DNA of 64,000 bases from SAR202 cluster bacterium bin127 (GCA_002239045.1 MPNN01000012.1:1-64000), one strand, 5' to 3'; shown: positions 1 to 9,118, counted from the first letter of the stretch. Numbers and translations are program-made. Notes: generated from the sequence alone by a model not told the origin.

Positions 1-2
1 CC

Positions 3-2381
3 TTGCAGAGCGACGTCAGGCCCGGCCGCGTCACCACCGACTTTTCGGGCACCGGCGACTACCCCCACGCGATCGCTCTCCAGCCCGACGGCAAGATCGT
101 CGTGGCAGGCCGGTCATGGAGCAACGGGAGCCACAACTTCGCACTCGTGCGCTACACCGCCCAAGGCGACCTCGACACCATGTTCGGCAACGGAGGCAAG
201 GTCCGAACCCACTTCGCCGCCGACGACATCGCGCACGCGGTGGCGGTACTGTCCGACGGCAAGATCATCGCCGCCGGCGGCGGCGGGACCAACTTCGGCC
301 TGGCCCGCTACACCGCCAACGGCGAGCTAGACACAGGGGTCGACAACGGAAGGAGCGGCAAAGCCGTCACCGACTTCGACGGCAACGCCGACGAGGCCCG
401 CGCGATCGCGATCCAGTCCGACGGCAAGATCGTCGTCGCCGGGTACGCGAACAACGGCAGCGACACCGACTTCGCAATCGCACGCTACACCGGCGACTTC
501 GACTTCCAAGGCGCCGGCCAAAACGCACCGGTAAACCGGGCGCCCACAGTCGCCCAGCCGCTCGCCGACGTGGACGACCTGCCCGTGGGGGAGAGCCGTC
601 GCATCTCGCTGGCGGGCGTGTTCAGCTACGCCGGCTTCGGCGCGCTGACCATCTTGGTAGGGTCCTCGGACGACGACGTGGCACGCGTCTCCGCCGATCT
701 GGACGGCTCAAACCTGACGGTTTCCGGGGAGTCCGAGGGAACCGCCACCATCCGGGTGATTGCGGAAGACCCTCAAGGCGAACGGGTATTCGACGAGTTC
801 GACGTCGCGGTAATCGCCCCGCCCAACAGCGCTCCCACGGTGTCGGCTGCGATAGCCGACGTCACCATCGTGAACGAGAGTGGCGCGCGTGAGGTCTCGC
901 TGGCCGGAGTGTTCAGCGACGGCGACGGCGACGACCTGACGGTAACGGCGAGTTCGTCTGACGAGGGCGTGGCCACGGCATCCGTTGCCGACGACTATTC
1001 AGAGCTTACCGTGAGCGCGAAATCTCGCGGAACAACGACGATCACGGTCACGGCGTCCGACGGAAACGGCGGATCGGTCAACGACGCCTTTACGGTGACG
1101 GTGAAGGCCGCTCCTTCCGTGGCCTCGGCCATCGACGACATCAGCGGACTGGAGGCGGAGGACCGCCGCGCAGTATCGCTGTCCGGCGTGTTCAGCGACG
1201 CCGACGGTGACGCGGTGACGGTAACCAACGCCGCATCGTCCGACAACACCAAAGTGACGATAATCACCGCCCTCGACCCATCAACGTCCGCCATCACTGG
1301 TTTGACCATAATCGCCAAATCCGAAGGTACCGCCACCATCACGGTCACGGCCCAAGACTCCGACGGCAACACGGTGCAGGACGCGTTCGACGTAACCGTG
1401 AACGCCGAGCAGCAAGAACTACAGAAAGCCAACAATGCGCCCACGGTCGCGAACGACATCGCCGACGCTACCATCGTGAACGAAAGCGGGACGCATGAGG
1501 TGTCCCTGGCGAGCGTGTTCAGCGACGCCGACGGCGACGACCTGACAATCAAGGCCACGTCCTCGGCTAAGAGCGTGGCGACCGTCGCCGTTTCCAACGA
1601 CACGTTGACGGTGACAGCCAAGTCGCGCGGAACCACCAATATCACGGTGACGGCCGACGACGGCCAGGGTGCGACGGTTGAGGACGTTTTCACGGTGACG
1701 GTCAAGGCCGCACCGCGGGTGGCCTCAGCCATAGCCGACGCGACGATGGTCGAAGTATCGAGCAAGGAACTGGACCTCTCGACGGTATTCAGCGACGCCG
1801 ACGGCGACAAGTTGAACTTCTCTGTCTCATCCACCGACCTGGACGTGGTGGCGGTCTTCGAGTTTCTAGGCACGATGACGGTGCTGGCAATCAAGGAGGG
1901 CACCGAGACCGTCACGGTCACGGCTAAGGACTCAGACGACAACACCGCGACCGACACCTTCGACGTAACCGTTAACGCCCCCGCCCAGCCGGAGCCGGTG
2001 GAACCCCAGCCGATCGAATCCGAACCGGAGCAGGAACCCCAGCTGCAACAGCAGGCGGCACAACTCCCCGGAGCCGTGACCAACCTCACCGTCGAACCCC
2101 GCAACACCAACATCACCGTCTCGTGGGAAGCCCCGGCCGACGGCGGAACTCCAACCGGATACATAGCCCACATCAAGCCGGTAGGCGGCGGCAACGGACA
2201 CACCCTGACCCCCCACGCCCACAACACGACCGGCAAGGGCCCCACCATGCCCCCCAACGCCGACAAGACGACGGTCAAGTTCCGCCGCCTAGACCGAGCG
2301 ACCGAGTACCTGATCTGGGTCCGAGCCGTCAACGAAGAAGGCAAAGGCCAACGAACCCCCATCCGCACATCCACCAAGTGA
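3..2381 (+). CDS. Repeat-rich surface/adhesin-like protein, 5' partial
   Basis: The reading frame is open to the left edge, so this is the C-terminal 792 residues or so of a larger protein. Residues 1-170 hold delta-60-type beta-propeller repeats, recognisable by recurring ALQPDGKIVVAG, FALVRYT and GNGGKV blocks. Residues about 180-668 carry five cadherin/dystroglycan-like Ig domains, each with a VFSDADGDDLTV signature and a TVTVKA or DVTVNA end. A Pro/Glu/Gln linker (about 669-695) follows, then a C-terminal fibronectin type III domain (about 697-790; TNLTVEP, ISWEAP-like NITVSWEAP, WVRAVNEEG). There is no enzymatic motif and no C-terminal LPXTG or membrane anchor. The architecture fits an exported, calcium-binding adhesive or scaffolding protein. 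The function is inferred from domains only. Confidence 0.8.
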   Translation: MQSDVRPGRVTTDFSGTGDYPHAIALQPDGKIVVAGRSWSNGSHNFALVRYTAQGDLDTMFGNGGKVRTHFAADDIAHAVAVLSDGKIIAAGGGGTNFGLARYTANGELDTGVDNGRSGKAVTDFDGNADEARAIAIQSDGKIVVAGYANNGSDTDFAIARYTGDFDFQGAGQNAPVNRAPTVAQPLADVDDLPVGESRRISLAGVFSYAGFGALTILVGSSDDDVARVSADLDGSNLTVSGESEGTATIRVIAEDPQGERVFDEFDVAVIAPPNSAPTVSAAIADVTIVNESGAREVSLAGVFSDGDGDDLTVTASSSDEGVATASVADDYSELTVSAKSRGTTTITVTASDGNGGSVNDAFTVTVKAAPSVASAIDDISGLEAEDRRAVSLSGVFSDADGDAVTVTNAASSDNTKVTIITALDPSTSAITGLTIIAKSEGTATITVTAQDSDGNTVQDAFDVTVNAEQQELQKANNAPTVANDIADATIVNESGTHEVSLASVFSDADGDDLTIKATSSAKSVATVAVSNDTLTVTAKSRGTTNITVTADDGQGATVEDVFTVTVKAAPRVASAIADATMVEVSSKELDLSTVFSDADGDKLNFSVSSTDLDVVAVFEFLGTMTVLAIKEGTETVTVTAKDSDDNTATDTFDVTVNAPAQPEPVEPQPIESEPEQEPQLQQQAAQLPGAVTNLTVEPRNTNITVSWEAPADGGTPTGYIAHIKPVGGGNGHTLTPHAHNTTGKGPTMPPNADKTTVKFRRLDRATEYLIWVRAVNEEGKGQRTPIRTSTK

Positions 2382-2487
2382 GACCCCGCCGCCCCCCGTC
2401 ACCCCTCTGGATTCCGGCTTTCGCCGGAATGACGTGGGGGGGGGGGGGCGGAATGAAGTGGGGTAGGCGCGGGTATGGCGGGCGTCG

Positions 2488-2907
2488 TTTTGAACTAGGA
2501 TGCGAAGGATGGGGAATGATTTTATGGATGGGGGGTTGTGGTTGACTGCCGTCATTGCCGCGCCAAACCCACGTCATTCCCGCGCCAACCCCCCGTCATT
2601 CCGGCGAAAGCCGGAATCCAGAGGGGCGGCGGGGGGTAATGGCGTGCTTTGCCTTTCTCTGGATACCCGCGTCCGGGTGCTGTGCACAACCTCGCTTACG
2701 ACGGATTCACGGTCAGATCACGTGCGCCTCCCCGTTGCCCGTCCCCTCTGGATGGTCGTTCCGTCCGCTGAAGCGTCGGCTTTCGCCGGAATGACGGAGG
2801 TTGTGCACAGCACCCGTCCGCGGGTATGACGGAAATCAACGCAACACCCCAAACAACAACCACCCATCCTTAAAATCCTTCCCCATCCTTCGCATCCTAG
2901 TTCAAAA
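2488..2907. mobile_element. 420-bp element with about 45-bp terminal inverted repeats
   Basis: The left end, starting TTTTGAACTAGGATGCGAAG at 2488, reappears as its reverse complement ending at 2907 and matches over about 45 bases with only a few mismatches. No coding sequence inside is convincing. The interior holds a nested miniature repeat (2675-2815) and several copies of the CCTCTGGATTCCGGCTTTCG / GGAATGACG repeat, plus a run of 13 G just outside the left end (2436-2448). The layout is that of a non-autonomous, MITE-like element. A diverged relative lies at 12060-12551 and a single end lies near 13829. The mobilising enzyme is not in the window. Confidence 0.6.
2675..2815. repeat. 141-bp miniature inverted-repeat element, copy 1
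   Basis: A perfect 18-bp terminal inverted repeat bounds this unit: GGGTGCTGTGCACAACCT at 2675-2692 and its reverse complement at 2798-2815. The core contains CCCTCTGGATGGTCGTTCC and GGCTTTCGCCGGAATGACGG. Related copies or half-copies occur at 12252-12416, 16935-17093, near 32800-32876 and 60046-60188. It carries no ORF, consistent with a MITE. Confidence 0.65.
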
Positions 2908-2916
2908 ACGCGTCTG

Positions 2917-2991
2917 CAACATTCACAATCATCGCAATCTGTGTAAACTGCCCAAACGTACAATATGGGCGAATCTCGCCACCATCAGTGA
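2917..2991. repeat. 75-bp exact direct repeat, copy 1
   Basis: These 75 bases are identical to 18088-18162, about 15 kb away in the same orientation. The flanks diverge at once, apart from a shared AACGCGT just to the left. On the minus strand the repeat reads as coding-like peptide (DGGEIRPYCTFGQ followed by FTQIAMIVNV). It may therefore be a fragment of a duplicated gene end rather than a regulatory element. The right end abuts the GTG start proposed for the amidohydrolase. Confidence 0.7.
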
Positions 2992-4274
2992 TAGGCAACG
3001 CCGTGCCCGGCTCAGTCAAATACATAATCGCAGACCGCGTGTCGAGCACCGATATGACCAGTTGGCTGTCTGACAGTGCAGTAAAGATCGTCAACGGTAA
3101 GATCGCGGACGTTCTGCCGGCATCATCCCTGCCGTCCGATGTAGACGAAACATCGGAAGTGTTGCGGCTTGGCAACGTCTCATTAATGCCGGGCCTCGTA
3201 GATGCTCACTGCCACATGCACTGCAGTGCGACGACGGACGCTCAGGCTTTGGCTTTGGCGGAAAAGGACGACATCCAACGGCTGACCATGCGCGCCGTTT
3301 CGGCGATGCGTATGGCGGTTTTGGCCGGCACAACTACCGTCCGAGACATCGGCTCACGCAACGAAGTCGCCTTCCCTATCAAACAAGCCATCAAATACGG
3401 CGCCATTCCAGGTCCGAGGTTGCTGGTCACAGGTACCCCGATCACCATCACCGCCGGGCACTGCTGGTTCTTCGGTTCACAAGCCGATACCGCCGATGAG
3501 GTTGCCAAAGCCGTCCGCAATCAAGTCCGCCAAGGCGCCGATGCGATCAAGATCATGTCCACTGGCGGCATGTTCACCCCTACCGCTAACCCTCGCCTTC
3601 CCCAATACCCGGCGGAAACACTAGCCGTCGCCGTGCGGGAAGCCGCCCGATCCGGTATCACCGTCGCCGCCCACTGCCTCTCCGCCGCAGGAGTCAAAAA
3701 CTGCGTCGAAGCCAACGTCCACAACCTGATACACGCCCGGTGGTATTCGCAAGACCCGTCCAAGGGATTGGAATTCGAATTGGAAACCGCGCAGCGCATG
3801 TCGGACCAGGGGCAATGGGTAGACCCGACGATCGGGCATGGCATGTTAGGACACGAAGCCACGGATCGTGGAGAAGCGCCACCGCGCGCGATTCACTGGT
3901 CAGTGGCCGCAAACAACGTGACCGATGAAGACCACGCCGAAACCCTCAATCAAATGCACGACCTAGGTGTGCGATTCACCAACGGCCTGGACATGGGGAT
4001 GCCGCACGGCACGCATGATCGATCGGCTGCGAACGCTTGGGCTGCCGTCGAGAAACTTGGCTGGGACAATTGGAGCGCATTGCGGATGGCGACCATCGAC
4101 ACTGCCGAAGCATTGGGCGTCGACGGTGAAGTCGGTTCGATCAGCACGGGCAAAGTTGCCGACCTTGCCGCGTTCGGCGGAGATCCGGCGGCAAATATTC
4201 GGGACATGGATCAGGCTTCAACGGTTATTCAGAAAGGCGATGTAATCAAACTGCGCGGCGTTGCGCTTGTGTGA
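2988..4274 (+). CDS. Metal-dependent amidohydrolase (imidazolonepropionase/prolidase-like)
   Basis: This is a 428-codon member of the amidohydrolase superfamily. The N-terminal beta-sandwich leads into a TIM barrel with the metal-binding HxH in GLVDAHCHMH (about residues 70-79). It also has TTTVRDIGS, GHCWFFG, AIKIMSTGG (barrel Lys), VAAHC, and a late active-site Asp in FTNGLDMGMPHG. The C-terminal sandwich motif is GSISTGKVADLAAFGG. The order is typical of cyclic-amide or peptide hydrolases of the COG1228 type; the substrate is not predictable. Starts at GTG 2988, GTG 3003 or ATG 3054 are all in frame. The family N-terminus (KYIIADRV) favours 3003 or 2988. It heads a same-strand run with a second hydrolase and an OCD-like enzyme, suggesting a catabolic group. 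Confidence 0.82.
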   Translation: MIGNAVPGSVKYIIADRVSSTDMTSWLSDSAVKIVNGKIADVLPASSLPSDVDETSEVLRLGNVSLMPGLVDAHCHMHCSATTDAQALALAEKDDIQRLTMRAVSAMRMAVLAGTTTVRDIGSRNEVAFPIKQAIKYGAIPGPRLLVTGTPITITAGHCWFFGSQADTADEVAKAVRNQVRQGADAIKIMSTGGMFTPTANPRLPQYPAETLAVAVREAARSGITVAAHCLSAAGVKNCVEANVHNLIHARWYSQDPSKGLEFELETAQRMSDQGQWVDPTIGHGMLGHEATDRGEAPPRAIHWSVAANNVTDEDHAETLNQMHDLGVRFTNGLDMGMPHGTHDRSAANAWAAVEKLGWDNWSALRMATIDTAEALGVDGEVGSISTGKVADLAAFGGDPAANIRDMDQASTVIQKGDVIKLRGVALV

Positions 4275-4305
4275 TTCTTGTGGGTGGCGATTAAGATGAT
4301 TCGCT

Positions 4306-5187
4306 ATGATCGTCGATGCTTTAACCCACATCCTTCCCCCTTACTTCAACGACCACCGCGACGAAGCGCTCGCTCGCGACCGAACCTTCGCCGAACTCTT
4401 CGCCGATCCTAAGGCGCGGATCGTTCAAGCCGAACACCTCCTCGATGAGATGGAACGCGCCGAGGTCGATCGATCTGTTATCGCCGGTTTCGGATGGACC
4501 GACCATGACCTCGCAAAACGCTCCAACGATTACCTCCTAGAATCCGCGGCTAGACATCCTGACATCCTCATTCCCCTCTGCAGCGTCAACCCGCTTTGGC
4601 CCGGCGACGACGCACCTAGAGAGGCCGAACGCTGCCTCAACTTTGGGGCTCGCGGCATCGGAGAACTCCACGCCGACACCCAGGGGTGGGTCGATCCGCC
4701 ATACGACCAGCTCGAAGACGTAATGTCCGTCGCCAGCCAGTACTCCGAAACCCGTAACAAGATCGCATTCGTCGTGATCCACGGCTCCGAGCCATTGGGG
4801 CACATATACCCCGGAAAAGGCACCATGACCCCAGACCGCCTCTCCCAGCTCGCCAAACGCTACCCCGATAACGCCCTCATCTTCTCCCACTTCGGCGGCG
4901 GACTACCCGTCTACAAACACATGCCAGAAGTCAACGAGACCCTCACCAACGTTTGGTTCGACTCGGCAGCGACCCCGTTCCTCTACGACTCCGACATCTA
5001 TGACACCGTTGAAAAACTAGTCGGCGGCACCCGCATCTTCTTCGCCAGCGACTATCCACTAATGACTCAACGCCGAGCATTAGCCCACCTGCGAAACTCT
5101 GAGCTGCCCCTCTACAGACAGAAGATGATCCTTGAAGTCGCCGGTCAGTTGTATGATTTCTCACGTTCACCCAAAAACCAGACCTAA
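4306..5187 (+). CDS. Amidohydrolase 2 family (ACMSD-like) metal-dependent hydrolase
   Basis: This 293-residue TIM-barrel protein starts MIVDALTHILPP, where the usual HxH is degenerate (DALTH). Other family landmarks are present: IGELHAD near residue 125, FVVIHG near 150, LIFSHFGGG near 190 and a late catalytic Asp in IFFASDYPLM near 247. The family contains amidohydrolases and decarboxylases such as aminocarboxymuconate-semialdehyde decarboxylase. Loss of the first HxH His is worth noting, although some members keep activity with altered ligands. It lies 31 nt after the upstream amidohydrolase and 35 nt before the ornithine-cyclodeaminase-like gene, so the three are probably co-transcribed. 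Confidence 0.78.
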   Translation: MIVDALTHILPPYFNDHRDEALARDRTFAELFADPKARIVQAEHLLDEMERAEVDRSVIAGFGWTDHDLAKRSNDYLLESAARHPDILIPLCSVNPLWPGDDAPREAERCLNFGARGIGELHADTQGWVDPPYDQLEDVMSVASQYSETRNKIAFVVIHGSEPLGHIYPGKGTMTPDRLSQLAKRYPDNALIFSHFGGGLPVYKHMPEVNETLTNVWFDSAATPFLYDSDIYDTVEKLVGGTRIFFASDYPLMTQRRALAHLRNSELPLYRQKMILEVAGQLYDFSRSPKNQT

Positions 5188-5222
5188 TCCCACATCGACC
5201 TAAATCGAAAGATCCTCGCGCC

Positions 5223-6215
5223 ATGGCCCTGCTCCTAAACCGATCCGATGTCCAGCAAGTGCTGACCATGCCAAAGGCAATTGATGCCGTCGAAGCCGCA
5301 TTCTCCGAACTCGCCAACGCCACCGCCGAGATGCCGCCGCGCACCGTCATGATCGACCCGGCAGTCGGAGGATGGATCGCATACATGCCCGCTTACATCA
5401 AGACCAGCGGTTCACTCGGCATCAAGGCCGTAACCGTCTACAAAGACAACCCCACAAAGTTCGACCTTCCGACAACCGTCGGCACCATCCTCGTCCAAGA
5501 CAACCAGACTGGCGAGGTAGTGGCGGCGATGGACGGCGGTTACCTCACCGCGGTGCGGACGGGCGCAGTGTCAGGAGTGGCGACGCGGCACATGGCTCGA
5601 AGCGACTCGAAGGTTGGCGGCGTCCTCGGCGCAGGTGTGCAGGCGCGGCAACAGGCTATCGCCATCGCGGAAGCATCAAACATCGACACCATACTCACCT
5701 TCTCACTCGACGACCAAGCTTCACGACAAGAGTTTGCCGACTGGGTTGCGGAACAGACCGGCCTCGACACCCGATTAGCCGAAAGCGGCGAAGCCCTATG
5801 CCGCGAATCTGACATCGTAGCTCTCGCGACAACCGCGGCGAATCCGATCGTCAGTGCGGACTGGTGGAAGCCAGGCGCACACATCAACGCCATCGGCTCC
5901 CACGCCCCCGGCGTTCGCGAGCTCGATACTGCGAGCATTCAGCGTGCCCACATCATCTGCGACCAACTCGAGGCGTGCATGGCCGAAGCAGGCGACCTCC
6001 AGATACCGGTCGAAGACGGTGACTACGCCTGGTCGGACGTCGCTGGCGATCTGGGCAACGTGGTGAACGGGGATATCCGCGGACGGACTTCAGTCGACGA
6101 AGTGACGTTATTCAAGAGCGTCGGCTTGGCCATCCAAGACATCTCGTGCGCTGCCCTCGTTTACCGCGAGGCGATGGCGAATGGGATTGGGCAGGAGTTC
6201 GACTTCTCGGGGTAA
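5223..6215 (+). CDS. Ornithine cyclodeaminase / mu-crystallin family NAD(P)-dependent enzyme
   Basis: This 330-residue protein starts MALLLNRSDVQQVL and shows the family layout. An N-terminal substrate domain (MPPRTVM, GSLGIKAVTVY, MDGGYLTAVRTGAVSGVAT) is followed by a Rossmann NAD(P) domain beginning near residue 137 (KVGGVLGAGVQARQQ). The INAIGSHAPGVRELD segment and the late Asp-rich QIPVEDGDY region follow. Members include ornithine cyclodeaminase, alanine dehydrogenase and ketimine reductases; sequence alone does not decide the substrate. Placement after two amidohydrolases suggests processing of an amino- or imino-acid released by them. The start is supported by family alignment of the LLNRSDV opening. 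Confidence 0.82.
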   Translation: MALLLNRSDVQQVLTMPKAIDAVEAAFSELANATAEMPPRTVMIDPAVGGWIAYMPAYIKTSGSLGIKAVTVYKDNPTKFDLPTTVGTILVQDNQTGEVVAAMDGGYLTAVRTGAVSGVATRHMARSDSKVGGVLGAGVQARQQAIAIAEASNIDTILTFSLDDQASRQEFADWVAEQTGLDTRLAESGEALCRESDIVALATTAANPIVSADWWKPGAHINAIGSHAPGVRELDTASIQRAHIICDQLEACMAEAGDLQIPVEDGDYAWSDVAGDLGNVVNGDIRGRTSVDEVTLFKSVGLAIQDISCAALVYREAMANGIGQEFDFSG

Positions 6216-6312
6216 CCAATCTTTCCCCGTTTCATTCCCAATCAACCCTCATACCCGATATGATTCAGCCAGAAGCCTATGAAATCTAACTAATAGTGTT
6301 AACGGAACATCG

Positions 6313-6849
6313 ATGTCGCCATTCGAAAGAGGCTTGACGAAACTGCTGGAGTTGCTCAAGCGGTTGATAAGGGACGACAATTGGGGCGTGGCAGTGGCGG
6401 CGGTTGGGATCGGCATTCTTGCAATTGGCTTCTTGATACAAGAAGTTTCCCTTGGGGTTGGCACGCCGATCAGGACGCTTGGAGGATTGCTGCTGCTAGG
6501 CGGAATCGTAGCGTTCATATTCTCAACTCCACAACGGCGAGAGATAGTGATCGGCAGGTTCAAGAGCGTAGTCGGGTGGTATACGACTAAAACGCGCGAA
6601 TGGCGCTGGATGAACCGAAACGGACTCGCCGCTGTGATTGTCGGATTGGCATGGCTGGTTCCGGTCCTGGCCCTGCGGATAATTTTCGGACGAATCGCTG
6701 CCGATTTCGCTGCCGCTATCATGGTTCCCGGCGTCATCATCTTTTGGGTCGGCATCGGCCTGCTCATCTACGGGATATATCGCGCAATTAAGGATGCTAA
6801 ACGTTCATCCGATTCGTATCGGGCTCAGAAGAAAAACCGTAGCGGATGA
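6313..6849 (+). CDS. Small multi-pass membrane protein, unknown function
   Basis: This 178-residue protein has about four hydrophobic segments (roughly residues 24-42, 51-67, 98-116 and 128-152), a basic loop between the second and third, and a Lys/Arg/Ser-rich cytoplasmic-type tail. I do not recognise a family. ATG 6313 follows TAACGGAACATCG, a weak ribosome site. The next gene, also membrane-embedded, begins 85 nt downstream on the same strand, so the two may form a pair. The hydrophobic pattern and codon use support a real gene. Confidence 0.6.
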   Translation: MSPFERGLTKLLELLKRLIRDDNWGVAVAAVGIGILAIGFLIQEVSLGVGTPIRTLGGLLLLGGIVAFIFSTPQRREIVIGRFKSVVGWYTTKTREWRWMNRNGLAAVIVGLAWLVPVLALRIIFGRIAADFAAAIMVPGVIIFWVGIGLLIYGIYRAIKDAKRSSDSYRAQKKNRSG

Positions 6850-6934
6850 CGCTTCTGGTGACGGTCACTTGGAAACGTTCAAGTTGAGTCAGTTTACGGC
6901 GTGATACCCCGGAAACGTTGCGGGGACATTCTCG

Positions 6935-7699
6935 ATGCAGACCTACAAGCAAGGGACGGCCAGAGCGCCGGGATTGATCTACAGGATCGGGACTGCGTCG
7001 ATGGTGATCGGGTTGCTGGTAAGTTTGTGTAGCGGGATATTCGGCGGAATCGTCTTCGCGGCAACTGCGGGACTCCTGGAAATCTTAGGCGCGCCTGAAG
7101 ATCGAAACTACCTCTCCGTTGACGAGCCTCAAACCGGTACTGAAATCCTATTGTTCTTCGGCGTCGGCATTTTCTTCAGCGGTTTATTCATCTACAGCTC
7201 GCGACTTCTCATAGAATTGCTCGGGTTGCCCGTTGAGCGGCACTTAAGCCTCGGGTTCACGCTAGGCGACAAATTGTTAGCGGGCATTGCAACGATCGGA
7301 AGCCTCATTTTCACTTTGACCTTCACGCCCCTGTTTCTGCTGGAGTTTCTGCTAGCAAATGTGTTTTATGAAAATCCGGCGGAAGCGTACGCTCCAACCT
7401 TGGAATTGATCGGGGGAGTTGGGATGTGGTTGATGATAGGCGGATTGATCATATTTTTTCTTATGAGACCGCACCGACTCCCTAACCTGTTCGGTTGGAT
7501 GGTGAACTTTGGTTGGGGCAGGTTGGGTTGGACTCGCGTCAACTTAACGGCATCGGTCCTGATCCTCGTCGCCATTGTTTGTCAGATGTTTGGTTGGAAC
7601 TCGATTTTCGGTTTAACGATGAATATGATCGTCGGAACTGGTTTCGTCATGATTCTCACAGGTATAGTCCCACATTTCCTTACCCGCGGGAAGCCATGA
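6935..7699 (+). CDS. Multi-pass membrane protein, unknown function
   Basis: This 254-residue protein has about six predicted hydrophobic helices (near residues 22-44, 66-86, 108-140, 158-178, 196-215 and 222-245). There are no recognisable catalytic motifs. A FGWMVNFGWGRLGW segment between helices 4 and 5 is unusually rich in Gly and Trp. The gene follows a smaller membrane protein on the same strand and converges on the kinase gene that ends at 7752. No family was recognised. Confidence 0.6.
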   Translation: MQTYKQGTARAPGLIYRIGTASMVIGLLVSLCSGIFGGIVFAATAGLLEILGAPEDRNYLSVDEPQTGTEILLFFGVGIFFSGLFIYSSRLLIELLGLPVERHLSLGFTLGDKLLAGIATIGSLIFTLTFTPLFLLEFLLANVFYENPAEAYAPTLELIGGVGMWLMIGGLIIFFLMRPHRLPNLFGWMVNFGWGRLGWTRVNLTASVLILVAIVCQMFGWNSIFGLTMNMIVGTGFVMILTGIVPHFLTRGKP

Positions 7700-7751
7700 A
7701 GACGAAGCGATCGGCCGTGCTTCGCGGGCGTTAGAGGCACCAGAGAAGCGG

Positions 7752-9095
7752 CTATGACGGTGCCTGCGAAATCGCCAATGCGATCACCGCGGTCAGTAAC
7801 ACGGATACCATCGCGGCGATGATGGCAACTCCTAACGCCACCTTTTTGAACTCGTAGTACCTGGCGTTCATCCTCAATTCAGCTACATTGTCGCTGAAGT
7901 TTTGACGCATTTGAACGAACATGCCGGTTAGTGAAAACGGGCGCGAAGGCGAACCGGTTGAGCGAACAGACCGCTGAGTCATCGGACGTGGAGCCGAACT
8001 GGCCGCCCCGGTCGCTGGGCTAGGTCCTCCTACACGCGGTGTCGCCGTGGGTTGTACTTGAATAATCTGTCGATAACCCGATCCACTTGTCGTCGGCGGG
8101 TTAGCCGATTGCGGCGCGGATGCTGGTGGTGCGATTGGAGGCGAAGGTGCCGCCGGAGAGGGCGTGGGCGTTGAGCGTACTTGAGGCGACGATGCTGTGG
8201 ATTGCGGGATGTTTTGCAGAATCGTCTCGAGGTCTGGCACCTGGTCGACGGGAAGTCCGCAACATTCCTCGAGGCTTTCAGCGAGTTTTGCGACGGTTGC
8301 ATCGCTAGATTTTTTCAGCCGGTTGAATATCTCTGACTTGCCCGGGTCGGCGTAATCGCTCCGGGTGAAAATCATGTTGTCTTCGTTGTAGAACTGCCAC
8401 AGGTTGGAATCGGATGCAACGGCGAGAAGGCTGAGATAAACCACTAGCGACGGGAAGTTGTCGATATGTTCGCCGTAGTCCTCGGCTGATCTTTCGGGGT
8501 GCTGATAGTTCTTGTGTCCCAGTTCCGGGCTGCGCTCTCCACTGAACTTGGGCAGGAACATCCCGTCGTAGTCGACGAGTCGGATGCGCCCGTCGCTCTG
8601 CACCATCACGTTGCCATGCTGCAAATCGTTATGTGCGATCCGCAAACCGCGCAGGCTGGCGGTAGGGCCTCCCCGCCATTGTGCCGCGATCCTGCGCAAC
8701 GTGTCCGGCTCACCCAGTCTTGAATCGACAAAGCTGCTTAGCACCTCACCTTCTACCCACTCCATCTTGACCATCGGGTACCAACTGCCTTTGAATCGGA
8801 TGCCCTCTTCCAGGTACTGGAAGTGCACGAATGAGGGCGGCAGCACGTTGATCAAGTAGTTGCTGAGCTCGTTGTATCGAGTCTGCTGGTCCTCGACCTC
8901 TCGTGTGAAGCAACGCACGGCGAAGGTCCGCCCTTGCGTCGAAACCGAGTAGACACATGCGAAGGAGCCGGAGAATACCAGCGGCATACCTCTTTGGTTG
9001 ACGGCAACGGTTGCGGCTTCAAGCTCCGTGCCTGCGAAGCAAAGCGGAGGATTCTGGATAGCTTCGCTGAAGTCGGTGATGCCGGGCCAGGTCAT
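7752..9095 (-). CDS. Protein kinase-like protein of a TerY-P-type triad, C-terminally membrane anchored
   Basis: This 447-residue protein has a compact kinase fold. The catalytic loop reads HNDLQHGNVMV near residue 155, followed by VDYDGMF, the DFG-equivalent with DYD. A glycine-rich N-lobe segment (VFSGSFACVYSV) and a Lys-to-Arg-like FAVRCF strand precede it. A Pro/Ser-rich linker (about 300-400) leads to one C-terminal transmembrane helix (VALGVAIIAAMVSVLLTAVIAL), so the kinase domain likely faces the cytoplasm. It lies 23 nt downstream of a PP2C phosphatase gene, itself 13 nt after a vWA gene. That trio matches the TerY-P arrangement of vWA, phosphatase and kinase known from bacterial stress and conflict islands. 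Catalysis is likely, but the Lys at the nucleotide site is not obvious. Confidence 0.72.
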   Translation of the reverse strand: MTWPGITDFSEAIQNPPLCFAGTELEAATVAVNQRGMPLVFSGSFACVYSVSTQGRTFAVRCFTREVEDQQTRYNELSNYLINVLPPSFVHFQYLEEGIRFKGSWYPMVKMEWVEGEVLSSFVDSRLGEPDTLRRIAAQWRGGPTASLRGLRIAHNDLQHGNVMVQSDGRIRLVDYDGMFLPKFSGERSPELGHKNYQHPERSAEDYGEHIDNFPSLVVYLSLLAVASDSNLWQFYNEDNMIFTRSDYADPGKSEIFNRLKKSSDATVAKLAESLEECCGLPVDQVPDLETILQNIPQSTASSPQVRSTPTPSPAAPSPPIAPPASAPQSANPPTTSGSGYRQIIQVQPTATPRVGGPSPATGAASSAPRPMTQRSVRSTGSPSRPFSLTGMFVQMRQNFSDNVAELRMNARYYEFKKVALGVAIIAAMVSVLLTAVIALAISQAPS

Positions 9096-9118
9096 GGCGT
9101 GTTATTCACCTTGCGCGA

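Noticed and set aside
995-2377. Long minus-strand frame under the first gene
   Set aside because: Low-complexity Ser/Val/Thr translation opposite a repeat-rich real gene with recognised domains.
2436-2448. G13 tract as a phase-variation site
   Set aside because: It lies in noncoding repeat DNA after the stop of the first gene and does not sit before any credible start.
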